A DNA stretch of 19,549 bases from an uncultured Planctomycetaceae bacterium. GTDB taxonomy: Bacteria > Planctomycetota > Planctomycetia > Planctomycetales > Planctomycetaceae. Positions 1-6,581 of the stretch are shown here, piece after piece. Every line of letters begins with the position of its first letter. The first letter of the stretch is position 1. The DNA lies in assembly GCA_937952455.1 (NCBI GenBank), contig CALFYU010000548.1, positions 1-19,549 on the forward strand, in the 5' to 3' direction. The translations under genes and the position numbers were made by a program. The notes beneath the pieces were generated by a model. The model ran no database searches. It had not been told where the DNA came from and worked only from the letters and a program-made list of their open reading frames with translations.

Positions 1-20
1 GAATTCAGCCGCGGACGGCC

Positions 21-467
21 TCAGTGATCCGCTTTGAGTGCGGCGTCGACGATGGCGGTTTCGGCGGCTTCGTGTTCGCGGAGCCGGTTGAGGAAATCGT
101 CGAAGTCCGTGCGGACCTCCTGCCAGCAGCGATAGGCCGAATCGCACGTTTTCAGGTTTTTGATCAAATCGTCTAAGGTGGCCAGGAATTTTTGATGTTG
201 TTGCCTGAGCGATTCGGCTTTGGCCGCGAACCTTGGTTCCCGCTCCAGGGCGGGCGCCAGGTAGCCCCCTTGTTCCTCCTCGGCGATGTGATCGGCCAAG
301 GCCGTTCGTAAGTTTTGCACGCGGGAGCCCATCTCTTCATACTTCGGTCCTTCACCCAGTTCATTGACCTCGTGCCAGAATTGCTGCAAGTCGGCGATCT
401 GTTTCGAAAGTTGATCGTGTTCGTCGACGAGCTTCTGAAGCAGTTGGCCGGTGCCTGTTTCGGTCAT
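21..467 (-). CDS. Hemerythrin HHE-domain protein
   Basis: A 148-residue protein with the pattern of a bacterial hemerythrin, a four-helix bundle binding a non-haem di-iron centre that holds O2 and sometimes NO. The candidate ligands are all present: H17 (DEHD), H60 with E64 (HIAEEE), H91 (QQHQKF) and H132 with E136 (HEAAE). No signal peptide or membrane segment is visible, so it should be cytoplasmic. The ATG at 467 is preceded by a good ribosome binding site (AAAGGAAAG, about 5 nt away). It lies 75 bp downstream of the receiver-like gene on the same strand and may share its transcript. The proximity of a FixL-like sensor kinase suggests a role in oxygen or NO handling (inference). The fold is confident; the physiological role is not. 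Confidence 0.88.
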   Translation of the reverse strand: MTETGTGQLLQKLVDEHDQLSKQIADLQQFWHEVNELGEGPKYEEMGSRVQNLRTALADHIAEEEQGGYLAPALEREPRFAAKAESLRQQHQKFLATLDDLIKNLKTCDSAYRCWQEVRTDFDDFLNRLREHEAAETAIVDAALKADH

Positions 468-542
468 GATTCTTTCCTTTCTGCGAGCATCGTAGTCTGG
501 TTCAAGACGATTTCCCGAAGAGCCTGTCGGCGCTGATGCATG

Positions 543-1010
543 TCAGTCTCCCTTGCGCGGCTCCGTCGCGGTTGGCGGTGGGGCATTCTCCAAACTGGCC
601 GAGATTTGTTGAATCTCGGCGCGAAGTTGCTGCTGCTGTCGAGAACGCTCGATGGCCAGGGGAACGGTGGAGATCAGGTCCGCCCGCTTGACCGGTTCGG
701 TGATGATCGCCGCCACGAGCGGCGACTCAATCATGCCGGCCGCGGGCACGTTCTGCACATTCAGCAGGACGATGACCGGGATCGCCCGCTCTCCAGCAAC
801 CACTTCAGCGGCGGCCAGCCCCGGCATGTCGGGCAATTCTTGCCGGACCATGATCAAGGCCGGATGCGAGCCGGCCGCAGCGTCGATCAAATCTCGTCCG
901 CTACGAGCGGTCACGCACACGACATACCCCATTTCGGCCAACAGGCTTTGAAAGAACGTCAACACACACAGGTCGTCATGAGCCAAGGCAATCGTCAAGG
1001 TTTCGTTCAT
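543..1010 (-). CDS. Degenerate receiver (pseudo-REC) protein, ANTAR-less paralogue
   Basis: A 155-residue receiver-domain protein if started at the ATG at 1010. It aligns without gaps from residue 1 to about 141 with the ANTAR regulator at 3243-3830 (about 40 identities by hand count). At equal numbering the phosphoacceptor D56 is R56, the switch S83 is L83, the conserved K105 is E105, and the acidic E11-D12 is H11-D12. It therefore cannot be a normal phosphorylatable receiver. After the receiver comes a Gln-rich coiled-coil-like stretch matching the linker of the ANTAR protein. The chain then ends in a Pro-rich tail where the paralogue begins its ANTAR domain. An upstream in-frame ATG at 1046, with GAGG about 10 nt away, is an alternative start. 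The gene is divergent from the kinase/regulator pair. Likely a phosphorylation-independent partner or decoy (inference). Confidence 0.82.
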   Translation of the reverse strand: MNETLTIALAHDDLCVLTFFQSLLAEMGYVVCVTARSGRDLIDAAAGSHPALIMVRQELPDMPGLAAAEVVAGERAIPVIVLLNVQNVPAAGMIESPLVAAIITEPVKRADLISTVPLAIERSRQQQQLRAEIQQISASLENAPPPTATEPRKGD

Positions 1011-1097
1011 GATTGCGTACCGCATTGCCATCTCAGCGACGCGCATTCCATATCAGCCTCGGCTGGCTCTCGGCTGGCGGGCGCGCGCTCGGGCAAC

Positions 1098-1133
1098 AAA
1101 AAACCCGGCCACCGCTTGAAAACGGTCACCGGG
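1098..1133 (-). terminator. Intrinsic terminator-like hairpin in leader of pseudo-REC gene
   Basis: Read on the minus strand, a hairpin is followed directly by six T. The lower stem pairs 1104-1108 with 1129-1133 (5 bp), there is a 2x2 mismatch, the upper stem pairs 1111-1114 with 1123-1126 (4 bp), and the loop has 8 nt. No minus-strand gene ends here. The next minus-strand gene begins downstream, so the element sits in a 5' leader and would behave as an attenuator, or else block antisense transcription. Confidence 0.5.
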
Positions 1134-1145
1134 CGATCATCGCTG

Positions 1146-1173
1146 AAGTTCAAGCCACCAACAGAGGCAACTT
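1146..1173 (-). promoter_or_regulatory. Second leader hairpin upstream of the terminator
   Basis: AAGTT (1146-1150) pairs with AACTT (1169-1173), and GCC (1154-1156) with GGC (1166-1168). There is a 3-nt bulge and a 9-nt loop. It precedes the terminator-like hairpin on the minus strand, giving a tandem hairpin leader. Tandem hairpins next to a terminator are the layout used by ANTAR antitermination targets. However, the hexaloops with conserved A1 and G4 known for those targets are not evident here. Confidence 0.3.
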
Positions 1174-1221
1174 GCTGCGGGAGTTGATAATATCATTCGT
1201 TGAAGCGGCCGTGAAGTCCAG

Positions 1222-3246
1222 GTGGACGAAATCTCCGCGTTGTGCCGTACTGACGATTCCACTGCAGCGAGCAGGCTCATGCAGAACCGACCACCGAGCC
1301 GGAAAAACGATAAAAGTCCGTCCGAGGACCGCACGTCTGACACGGCGGACAAAGTCGCTGCCGAGACGGGGCCGGTAACGATCGACTTCTTAAAACAACG
1401 CGTCGCCGCTCAAGCCCGCGAGCTGCAGTTCCTGGTGGAAGCGATCAACAATCTGGGCGAAGGGATCTTGATCACCGAAGATGAACTCGATTGGCCCGGC
1501 CCGCGGATCGTGTTTGTCAACGACGCGCTGTGCCGAATTACGGGATATTCCGCCGACGAACTGCTGGGGCGGACGCCCCGCGTGTTGCAGGGCAAGGGGT
1601 CCGACCGCGAAATGCTCGATCGCCTCAAGCGGGAATTGGCCGCCGGGCGGCCGTTCATGTGCGAACTCACGAACTACCGCAAGGACGGCACGCCCTATCA
1701 TGCGGAGTTATTTATCACACCGCTCTTTGACGACGCGGGCCAGCGCACGAACTTCGTCTCCATTCACCGCGACGTTTCTCAGCGCAAACAGGCGGAGCGC
1801 GCCTTGCGGGAAAGCGAGGAGCGGATGCGGGCGATATTGAACACCGCCACCGATGCAGTCATCACCATCGATCGCCGCGGGATCATTCAGGGCGTGAATC
1901 CGGCCACGGCGACCATGTTTGGCTACGCACCAAATGAGTTGATCGGCCAGAACGTGTCGATGTTAATGCCGCCGCCCTATTGCGAGGAACACGACGGTTA
2001 CATCGCCCGCTACCTGGAGAGCCGCCAGCCGCGGATCATCGGCATCGGACGGGAGGTGCTGGGCCGGCGGAAAGACGGCGCAACATTTCCCATCGACCTG
2101 GCGGTCAGCGAAGTGGAAAGGCTGGGCCTGTTCACCGGCATCATTCGAGACGTCACCGAGCGAAAGGTGACCGAACATGCCCTGCAGCAAGAACACGAAC
2201 TGAACGAGAGCATCATCCAGACGGCGCACGTGATCATTTTGGTGCTGGACACGCGCGGCCGGATCGTGCGTTTCAATCCGTTCTTAGAGCAACTCACCGG
2301 GCACACTCTCGATGAGGTCCAGGGGCAGGATTGGTTTGAGACATTCTTGCCCACATCCGATCACGAACGAATCCGCGAACTGTTTCAAACGGCCGTCAAC
2401 GACACGATCATCGAGGCCCACGTCAATGTGATCGTGGCCAAAAGCGGCGCGCTGCGGGAAATCCGCTGGTGGGCAAAACCGCTCAAGTATGATGACGCCG
2501 TCATCGGCGTACTCTCGATCGGCCAGGACATCACCGAGCTTACCCAGGCCCAACGCAGGCTGGTGCAGTCGGAACGGCTGGCGGCGATCGGCGAGGCGAT
2601 GACCGGCTTGACCCACGAAAGCCGCAACGCGTTGGCTCGCAGTCAGGCCAACTTGCGGCGGCTGGCAAGGCGTCTGAAGGATCAACCGGATTTGCTGGAA
2701 TTGATCGACGCCGCCGTCGCCGCGCAAGAAGACCTGGGGGAGTTGTTCGAGGACGTTCGGCAATACGCCGCTCCGGTGCAACTGCACACGCGGCCCATCG
2801 ATCTGGCGGAATTGATCGAAGAAATGTGGGCCCAATTGGCGGATCAACGCGAGGGGCGCGAAGCCCAATTGCGGCTGTCGGATGCGGCCTGCGACCCGGT
2901 TTGCGAGATCGATAGGTTCCACGTCGGCAACGCGCTCCGCAACTTGCTGGAAAACTCGGTCGCCGCGTGCGAAGATCCGGTTGAGATTGACATCCGACTT
3001 TCCGAACGGCAGATTAATAACCGCGACATGTTGGAAGTTGCGATCGAGGACAACGGCCCGGGTTTCACGCCGGAGCAGGCGGCGCGGGCGTTTGATGCGT
3101 TTTATACGACGAAAACCCGCGGTACCGGCCTCGGGCTCGCCATCGTCAAGCGCACCGTGGAACAGCACGGGGGCAAAGTCGAGTTGGTGGCCGGCACGGA
3201 GGACGGAGCGAAATTCCTTTTGACATTGCCGAGGAGACAGGCATGA
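1222..3246 (+). CDS. PAS-PAS-PAS sensor histidine kinase with FixL-like PAS
   Basis: A 674-residue histidine kinase with three PAS domains (about 68-190, 200-315 and 325-440). The H-box has H465 (THESRN). ATP-binding motifs are the N-box N578, the G1 box DNGPGF at 610-615, the F-box near 624 and the G2 box GTGLGL at 634-639. No membrane segment is visible, so it is cytoplasmic. PAS1 resembles LOV domains (LQGKGSD, NYRKDG) but has Pro where the flavin-adduct Cys would be. PAS2 matches FixL: H257 falls at the proximal haem His200 position of Bradyrhizobium FixL, R263 at Arg206 and R277 at Arg220, with IIGIGR conserved and R271 replacing His214. Haem-based O2 sensing is therefore possible but not proven. 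The start is GTG; an in-frame ATG at 1279 would remove only 19 unstructured residues. It overlaps the next gene by ATGA, so the two are translationally coupled, and the ANTAR regulator is its likely phosphorylation target. Confidence 0.9.
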   Translation: MDEISALCRTDDSTAASRLMQNRPPSRKNDKSPSEDRTSDTADKVAAETGPVTIDFLKQRVAAQARELQFLVEAINNLGEGILITEDELDWPGPRIVFVNDALCRITGYSADELLGRTPRVLQGKGSDREMLDRLKRELAAGRPFMCELTNYRKDGTPYHAELFITPLFDDAGQRTNFVSIHRDVSQRKQAERALRESEERMRAILNTATDAVITIDRRGIIQGVNPATATMFGYAPNELIGQNVSMLMPPPYCEEHDGYIARYLESRQPRIIGIGREVLGRRKDGATFPIDLAVSEVERLGLFTGIIRDVTERKVTEHALQQEHELNESIIQTAHVIILVLDTRGRIVRFNPFLEQLTGHTLDEVQGQDWFETFLPTSDHERIRELFQTAVNDTIIEAHVNVIVAKSGALREIRWWAKPLKYDDAVIGVLSIGQDITELTQAQRRLVQSERLAAIGEAMTGLTHESRNALARSQANLRRLARRLKDQPDLLELIDAAVAAQEDLGELFEDVRQYAAPVQLHTRPIDLAELIEEMWAQLADQREGREAQLRLSDAACDPVCEIDRFHVGNALRNLLENSVAACEDPVEIDIRLSERQINNRDMLEVAIEDNGPGFTPEQAARAFDAFYTTKTRGTGLGLAIVKRTVEQHGGKVELVAGTEDGAKFLLTLPRRQA

Positions 3247-3830
3247 CCGAATCGCTGCGAATCGTTATTGCCGAGGACGAACAAGAGTTGTTGATCGACC
3301 TGGAAGAGACACTGCACGAGTTCGGTCATCAAGTGGTCGCCAAAGCTCAAAACGGCCGGGAGTTGGTCGCGCATTGTCAGCAGACGCAGCCCGACCTGGT
3401 GATCACCGACATCAAAATGCCCGACATGGACGGCCTGGAGGCGGCCGCGGAAATCTGCCGGGAGCGGGCGGTGCCGTTTGTGATTCTCTCGGCTTATCAC
3501 GATCCGGAATTCGTCGAGCGGGCGCTGAAACAACAGGTTTTGGCCTATCTCGTCAAGCCGCTCAACGACCAAAGTCTGAAGACCGCGATTCAGTTGGCCA
3601 TGCGGCGTTTCCAGGAGTTTCAAGCTCTGCAGCAACAATCGGCCGACCTGCGGCAGGCGCTGGAAGATCGCAAAATTGTGGAACGCGCCAAGGGAATTCT
3701 GATGACCCGCGCCGAATTGAGCGAGCCGGACGCGTTCCGCCGCCTGCAATTGCTTTCCAGCCAGAAAAACAAAAAGATGATCGAAATCGCTCGCACGATC
3801 GTCGAAGCCGAAGAGGCGCTCAAGCTCTAA
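3243..3830 (+). CDS. ANTAR-domain response regulator (RNA-binding antiterminator)
   Basis: A 195-residue response regulator. The N-terminal receiver (1-120) has every phosphorylation residue: E11/D12, phosphoacceptor D56 (VITDIKMPDMDG), S83 and K105 (VKP). A coiled-coil linker follows, then an ANTAR domain from about 140 to 192 (RKIVERAKGILM and a MIEIARTIVEAEE helix). ANTAR proteins such as PdtaR, EutV and AmiR bind paired RNA hairpins and prevent transcription termination, usually after phosphorylation of the receiver. The ATG overlaps the kinase stop by 4 nt, making the kinase the obvious partner. The RNA target is not known; the leader of the divergent pseudo-REC gene is one candidate. 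A phosphorylation-dead paralogue of this protein lies on the other side of the kinase. Confidence 0.92.
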   Translation: MTESLRIVIAEDEQELLIDLEETLHEFGHQVVAKAQNGRELVAHCQQTQPDLVITDIKMPDMDGLEAAAEICRERAVPFVILSAYHDPEFVERALKQQVLAYLVKPLNDQSLKTAIQLAMRRFQEFQALQQQSADLRQALEDRKIVERAKGILMTRAELSEPDAFRRLQLLSSQKNKKMIEIARTIVEAEEALKL

Positions 3831-3871
3831 CCTCGCGGCCTTTCGGCGTCCTGAAAGAGCGCGAAAGCCTT

Positions 3872-3889
3872 TGGGAAACCCCAGTTTTT
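3872..3889 (+). terminator. Weak intrinsic terminator candidate
   Basis: A 4-bp stem (TGGG/CCCA, loop AAAC) is followed by GTTTTT, 42 bp after the ANTAR gene stop. The position fits the end of the kinase/regulator operon, but the stem is short. Confidence 0.3.
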
Positions 3890-3910
3890 GTTGATAGCCG
3901 AGATCGGCAT

Positions 3911-4183
3911 TTATATGTTGCGCCCTTGAGGACTTCGCCAAAGGGAGGAGTTGGGGTCGTCGAAGAGCGCGAGAACAAGGTCAGCTAACCGGTGGTCTTT
4001 GCGTCGGACGAGCACGAGAAGTGCTTCTAGCCGCGCCGCCTCCGTTTCACTGGTATCATTAGCAATTTGCCAGGCGTCGGCAATTGAGGAGTTGCGCAGC
4101 CTCTGCCTTTGCTCCTCGCATTCTGCCCGTCTATCGTGAACGAACGCGGCAACTTCGGGTGAGGGTGGCTGATAGTCCGGCAT
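3911..4183 (-). CDS. Small hypothetical protein, possibly HEAT-like and truncated
   Basis: A 90-residue ORF from the ATG at 4183, with a weak AGG about 9 nt upstream. I do not recognise a family with certainty. The first half is charged. The segment ARLEALLVLVRRKDHRLADLV and the following ALFDDPN resemble one helical repeat of the HEAT type, where DDP often starts the next repeat. The protein stops soon after this in a different-looking tail (LWRSPQGRNI). A shift by one base gives SSLWREVLKG, which fits the preceding sequence better, so it may be a frameshifted remnant of a longer repeat protein. It is 74 bp downstream of the PEP-CTERM gene on the same strand. Coding status is uncertain. Confidence 0.42.
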   Translation of the reverse strand: MPDYQPPSPEVAAFVHDRRAECEEQRQRLRNSSIADAWQIANDTSETEAARLEALLVLVRRKDHRLADLVLALFDDPNSSLWRSPQGRNI

Positions 4184-4257
4184 CTCGTGAACCTGCCATG
4201 AACATCGACCGACGGATCTACGCTTGTGGCTTATTTCTCCGCACGCTTGGCTTCGTT

Positions 4258-4932
4258 TCACGTCCACTGTTGCCGTTTGCGCCGCCAGCCGTAGCCAGCC
4301 AACCCAATACCCCCGGTGCCGATCAGCACAAACGTGCTCGGTTCGGGGACGACGGCAACGTTGTTCTCAAGTACGAAGGCCATCTCGTTTCGCTCCGGGT
4401 CCCAAGTTGCTTTCGTCCAACTTTCGTTATTTGAGTATCGTACGTAATACCCCGCACCGGGAGCGGTCGCGTGCTGCCAAATAAAGCTAGGTTCGCCGGC
4501 TGAGGATCGAATGGTTAACCAGTAGGTACCCGGCGAAGCCAACATCACGTCGGGGATCGCCGTATTCCAGATCGATGTTGCAGTCTGCTCAAAAGGGTCG
4601 TTTCCGACGAACGTTCCTGCGAGGACGGGCGTAGTGTAACTGTAAAAAGCAGTCACATCTGGAACGCCGGCGACATCTTGAAAAAACAGAATATCGAACG
4701 CACGTGCTCCACCGCTGCTCCGTCCCCACCAAGTGACTTCATTAACGGTCGCAGCCGCCGTCACGATGAAGTCTTCAGCAATTTGCTGCCCATTGAATTC
4801 GCTGAAATACCCCGCAAAGGGTGTATCGAAATCGAGCGGCTGACTCGCAATCATTCCTGCCGAAGCAGACGTCGCTGTAAGATGGAAACAGAAGCCCAGA
4901 CAGACCAAACCGGCAAGAAGAACCTGTTTCAT
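4258..4932 (-). CDS. Secreted PEP-CTERM sorting-domain protein
   Basis: A 224-residue exported protein. The N-terminus (MKQVLLAGLVCLGFCFHL) is a typical signal peptide, with likely cleavage near TSASA at about residue 25. The last 30 residues form a PEP-CTERM tail: VPEPST at 195-200, a hydrophobic Gly-rich helix, then an Arg-rich end (RRKRQ). Such tails are processed by an exosortase and fix the protein to the cell surface or its polymer. The middle is a beta-rich Trp/Tyr/Ser region without recognisable catalytic motifs. An earlier in-frame ATG at 4977 exists, but the MKQ start gives a standard signal peptide. No exosortase gene is in the window. Sorting role confident; biological function unknown. 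Confidence 0.85.
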   Translation of the reverse strand: MKQVLLAGLVCLGFCFHLTATSASAGMIASQPLDFDTPFAGYFSEFNGQQIAEDFIVTAAATVNEVTWWGRSSGGARAFDILFFQDVAGVPDVTAFYSYTTPVLAGTFVGNDPFEQTATSIWNTAIPDVMLASPGTYWLTIRSSAGEPSFIWQHATAPGAGYYVRYSNNESWTKATWDPERNEMAFVLENNVAVVPEPSTFVLIGTGGIGLAGYGWRRKRQQWT

Positions 4933-5084
4933 AATGAGAATCTCAGGGGGTGAAAGAGGAACACCAGTGAAGCGCATTCCTGGACTGAGGCAACAATAGA
5001 GCGAACTCCAACCGGAAAAGCAAGCAAGATCGGCAAAATCCTTATAAGCCCCCCAAACTGACTCATGTTCAGAAATCGCTAGAG

Positions 5085-5267
5085 TATCACGCCGAGAGCG
5101 TTCCCGAGTATCTGAGATTAAAGCTGTTGCAACTGGCGAGCCGCGAAGCGGGATCGACGTTGCCGTGCCAGCTGATCACGGAGATGGAAGTTCTGGAGAA
5201 AGTCGTGAAAGAAAGTCCGCTCGAAAACGCCGGTTCAAGTAATTGTCGTTCGTGGTCGACCAATTGA
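5085..5267 (+). pseudogene. Start-less coding-like fragment
   Basis: This reading frame is open across the stretch up to the TGA at 5265-5267 and gives a protein-like product (EYLRLKLLQLASREAGSTLP, then a MEVLEKVVKESPLENAG stretch). There is no usable start codon near it. It precedes the SRPBCC remnant, which lies in another frame. It may be a decayed part of a neighbouring gene. I do not recognise the family. Confidence 0.3.
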
Positions 5268-5744
5268 TTGCGGAGACGTAGTGCAGGACAGTCGTATCTG
5301 AACTTCCCCGACTTACCAGAGCCGGACAAATCCTACCATCGCCTCGGCATTGCCTGTCCGATTCGCGCGACAATTGACGGCCAAGGCGTTGGAGCTGTTC
5401 GGAATTGTATTTTCACGACCGGTGTGTTCGTGGAGCCGATTACGGCATGGGACGGGCCGCAGCGCCTGGCGTTCGACGTGACGGACGAGCCGCCCCAGAT
5501 TTTCGAATTGACGCCCGACCGGCACGTGCACCCGCTTCACCTGGATGGCACACCGCGCAGCAACTGCGACGAATTCCGCGTCGTGCCGCCGCCAGACGGC
5601 TGCACGCCGTTGGAGGGCCGCACCTGGTACGAGTTCGACATGTATCGGCAGCCCTACAGGATGCTCTCGTCGGACTTTATGATCCATCGCATCCACCAAC
5701 GGGTGCTGACACATATCAAGGTTCTGGCTGAGGCGGAAACGTGA
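5268..5744 (+). pseudogene. SRPBCC-domain remnant (C-terminal part of a larger protein)
   Basis: About 150 residues match from memory the C-terminal SRPBCC (START-like, polyketide cyclase type) domain of longer bacterial membrane proteins. Recognisable stretches are FPDLPEPD, IDGQGVGAVRNCIFTTG, FVEPITAWD, LEGRTWYEFDMYRQPY and IHRIHQRVLTHIKVLAE. The usual first strand of this domain and everything N-terminal to it are missing. The ORF opens with unrelated residues, and no ribosome binding site is visible. Some otherwise conserved positions look substituted. I read it as a truncated remnant whose 5' part was lost, not a working gene. Its neighbour at 5085-5267 is also a fragment, which suggests local gene decay. 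Confidence 0.6.
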
Positions 5745-5773
5745 CACTTCCTGACCGCCGGAACAGTGGACTA

Positions 5774-5851
5774 GGCGCAACGCGAGTGCGCCAACATAGC
5801 GAAGCTGGTGCAGAACCCCATTGGTAAAACTACGCACGAAAATGTTCGTGC
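5774..5851. repeat. Two inverted repeats upstream of the sigma factor gene
   Basis: GGCGCA (5774-5779) pairs with TGCGCC (5787-5792) around a 7-nt loop, and GCACGAA (5834-5840) pairs with TTCGTGC (5845-5851) around AATG. Neither is followed by a T-run on the plus strand. They lie 76-153 bp before the ECF sigma start and could be operators or leader structures, or chance. Confidence 0.35.
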
Positions 5852-5926
5852 ACCCAGTGGTTTTCACCGTTAAAATCGATTGACGGCCTGACGAATTGGT
5901 AGTTCCAGTCTTCTCGCGAGTCTTCG

Positions 5927-6502
5927 ATGAGCGACGTGACACAGATTCTATCTGAAATAGAAGGCGGCAGCACGGCATCGGCCGCGAAGCTTTTTCCTCT
6001 GGTTTATCGGGAGCTGCGGCGACTAGCTGCGCAGAAGATGATCGGCGAATCTCCTGATCACACGTTGCAAGCCACAGCCCTCGTCCATGAAGCCTATTTG
6101 CGGCTAGTTGATGTCGATCGCTTACAGAATTGGGATGGGCGCGGGCATTTCTTTTCTGCGGCGGCAGAAGCCATGCGGCGAATTCTGATTGAAAGCGCAC
6201 GTCGCAAGCGAACGATGAAGCATGGCGGTGAGGCGGTTCGTGGTCGGCTTGGAGACGCCGAGGATCGTCAGGAATCGCCTGTATTGGATTTGTTGGCTCT
6301 CGATGAGGCGTTGGCGCAATTGGAGTCCTCCGAGCCAAGAAAAGCTGCTGTCGTGAAAATGAGATTTTTTTCTGGACTCACGAATGACGAGGTGGCTTCC
6401 GCATTGGGTATCTCTGTTGGAACTGCCAAGCGGGATTGGACTTACGCTCGTGCTTGGCTACACAGCCAATTGGGCCCATCGAAAAATCCCCCAAAACCTT
6501 GA
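5927..6502 (+). CDS. ECF-type RNA polymerase sigma factor
   Basis: A 191-residue ECF sigma factor of the planctomycete/acidobacterial type (TIGR02999-like). Region 2 spans about 5-95 (VYRELRRLAAQKM, TLQATALVHEAYLRLVD, FFSAAAEAMRRILIESARRK). Region 4 spans about 125-182 with the helix-turn-helix LTNDEVASALGISVGTAKRD. In region 2.2 the usual acidic DAED motif is replaced by Q-A-T-A at 48-51. Sigma factors of the EcfP type share this loss and become active when a Ser/Thr kinase phosphorylates a nearby Thr. No anti-sigma gene is adjacent. A kinase gene follows after 79 bp, so kinase control is the likely mode (inference). No clear Shine-Dalgarno is seen before the ATG; an in-frame start elsewhere is not better. 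Confidence 0.93.
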   Translation: MSDVTQILSEIEGGSTASAAKLFPLVYRELRRLAAQKMIGESPDHTLQATALVHEAYLRLVDVDRLQNWDGRGHFFSAAAEAMRRILIESARRKRTMKHGGEAVRGRLGDAEDRQESPVLDLLALDEALAQLESSEPRKAAVVKMRFFSGLTNDEVASALGISVGTAKRDWTYARAWLHSQLGPSKNPPKP

Positions 6503-6581
6503 TTTTTTTGGAACAGCGCGCGCCTCTGCGGTTGCGGATCTCGCATTTAATTCTGGGCCGTTGCTCAATGGCGGTAGAATT

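Noticed and set aside
1104..1133. Canonical ANTAR hexaloop target
   Set aside because: The loop is eight bases and lacks the A1/G4 pattern on either strand, so only a looser regulatory role is proposed.
540..1187. 215-residue plus-strand ORF
   Set aside because: It is antisense to the receiver-like gene, whose translation aligns with a real receiver; this one has no fold signature.
2284..3168. 294-residue minus-strand ORF
   Set aside because: It is entirely antisense to the histidine kinase catalytic region; a high-GC shadow.
3102..3941. 279-residue minus-strand ORF
   Set aside because: It is antisense to the kinase end and the ANTAR regulator, both clearly coding; its translation shows no domain.
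5313..6338. 341-residue minus-strand ORF
   Set aside because: It runs antisense to the SRPBCC remnant and the sigma factor gene and has an Arg/His/Pro-rich, structureless translation.
6384..6581. N-terminal extension of the giant kinase
   Set aside because: The extension overlaps the sigma factor gene in another frame and does not resemble the family; the ATG at 6582 gives the usual N-terminus.
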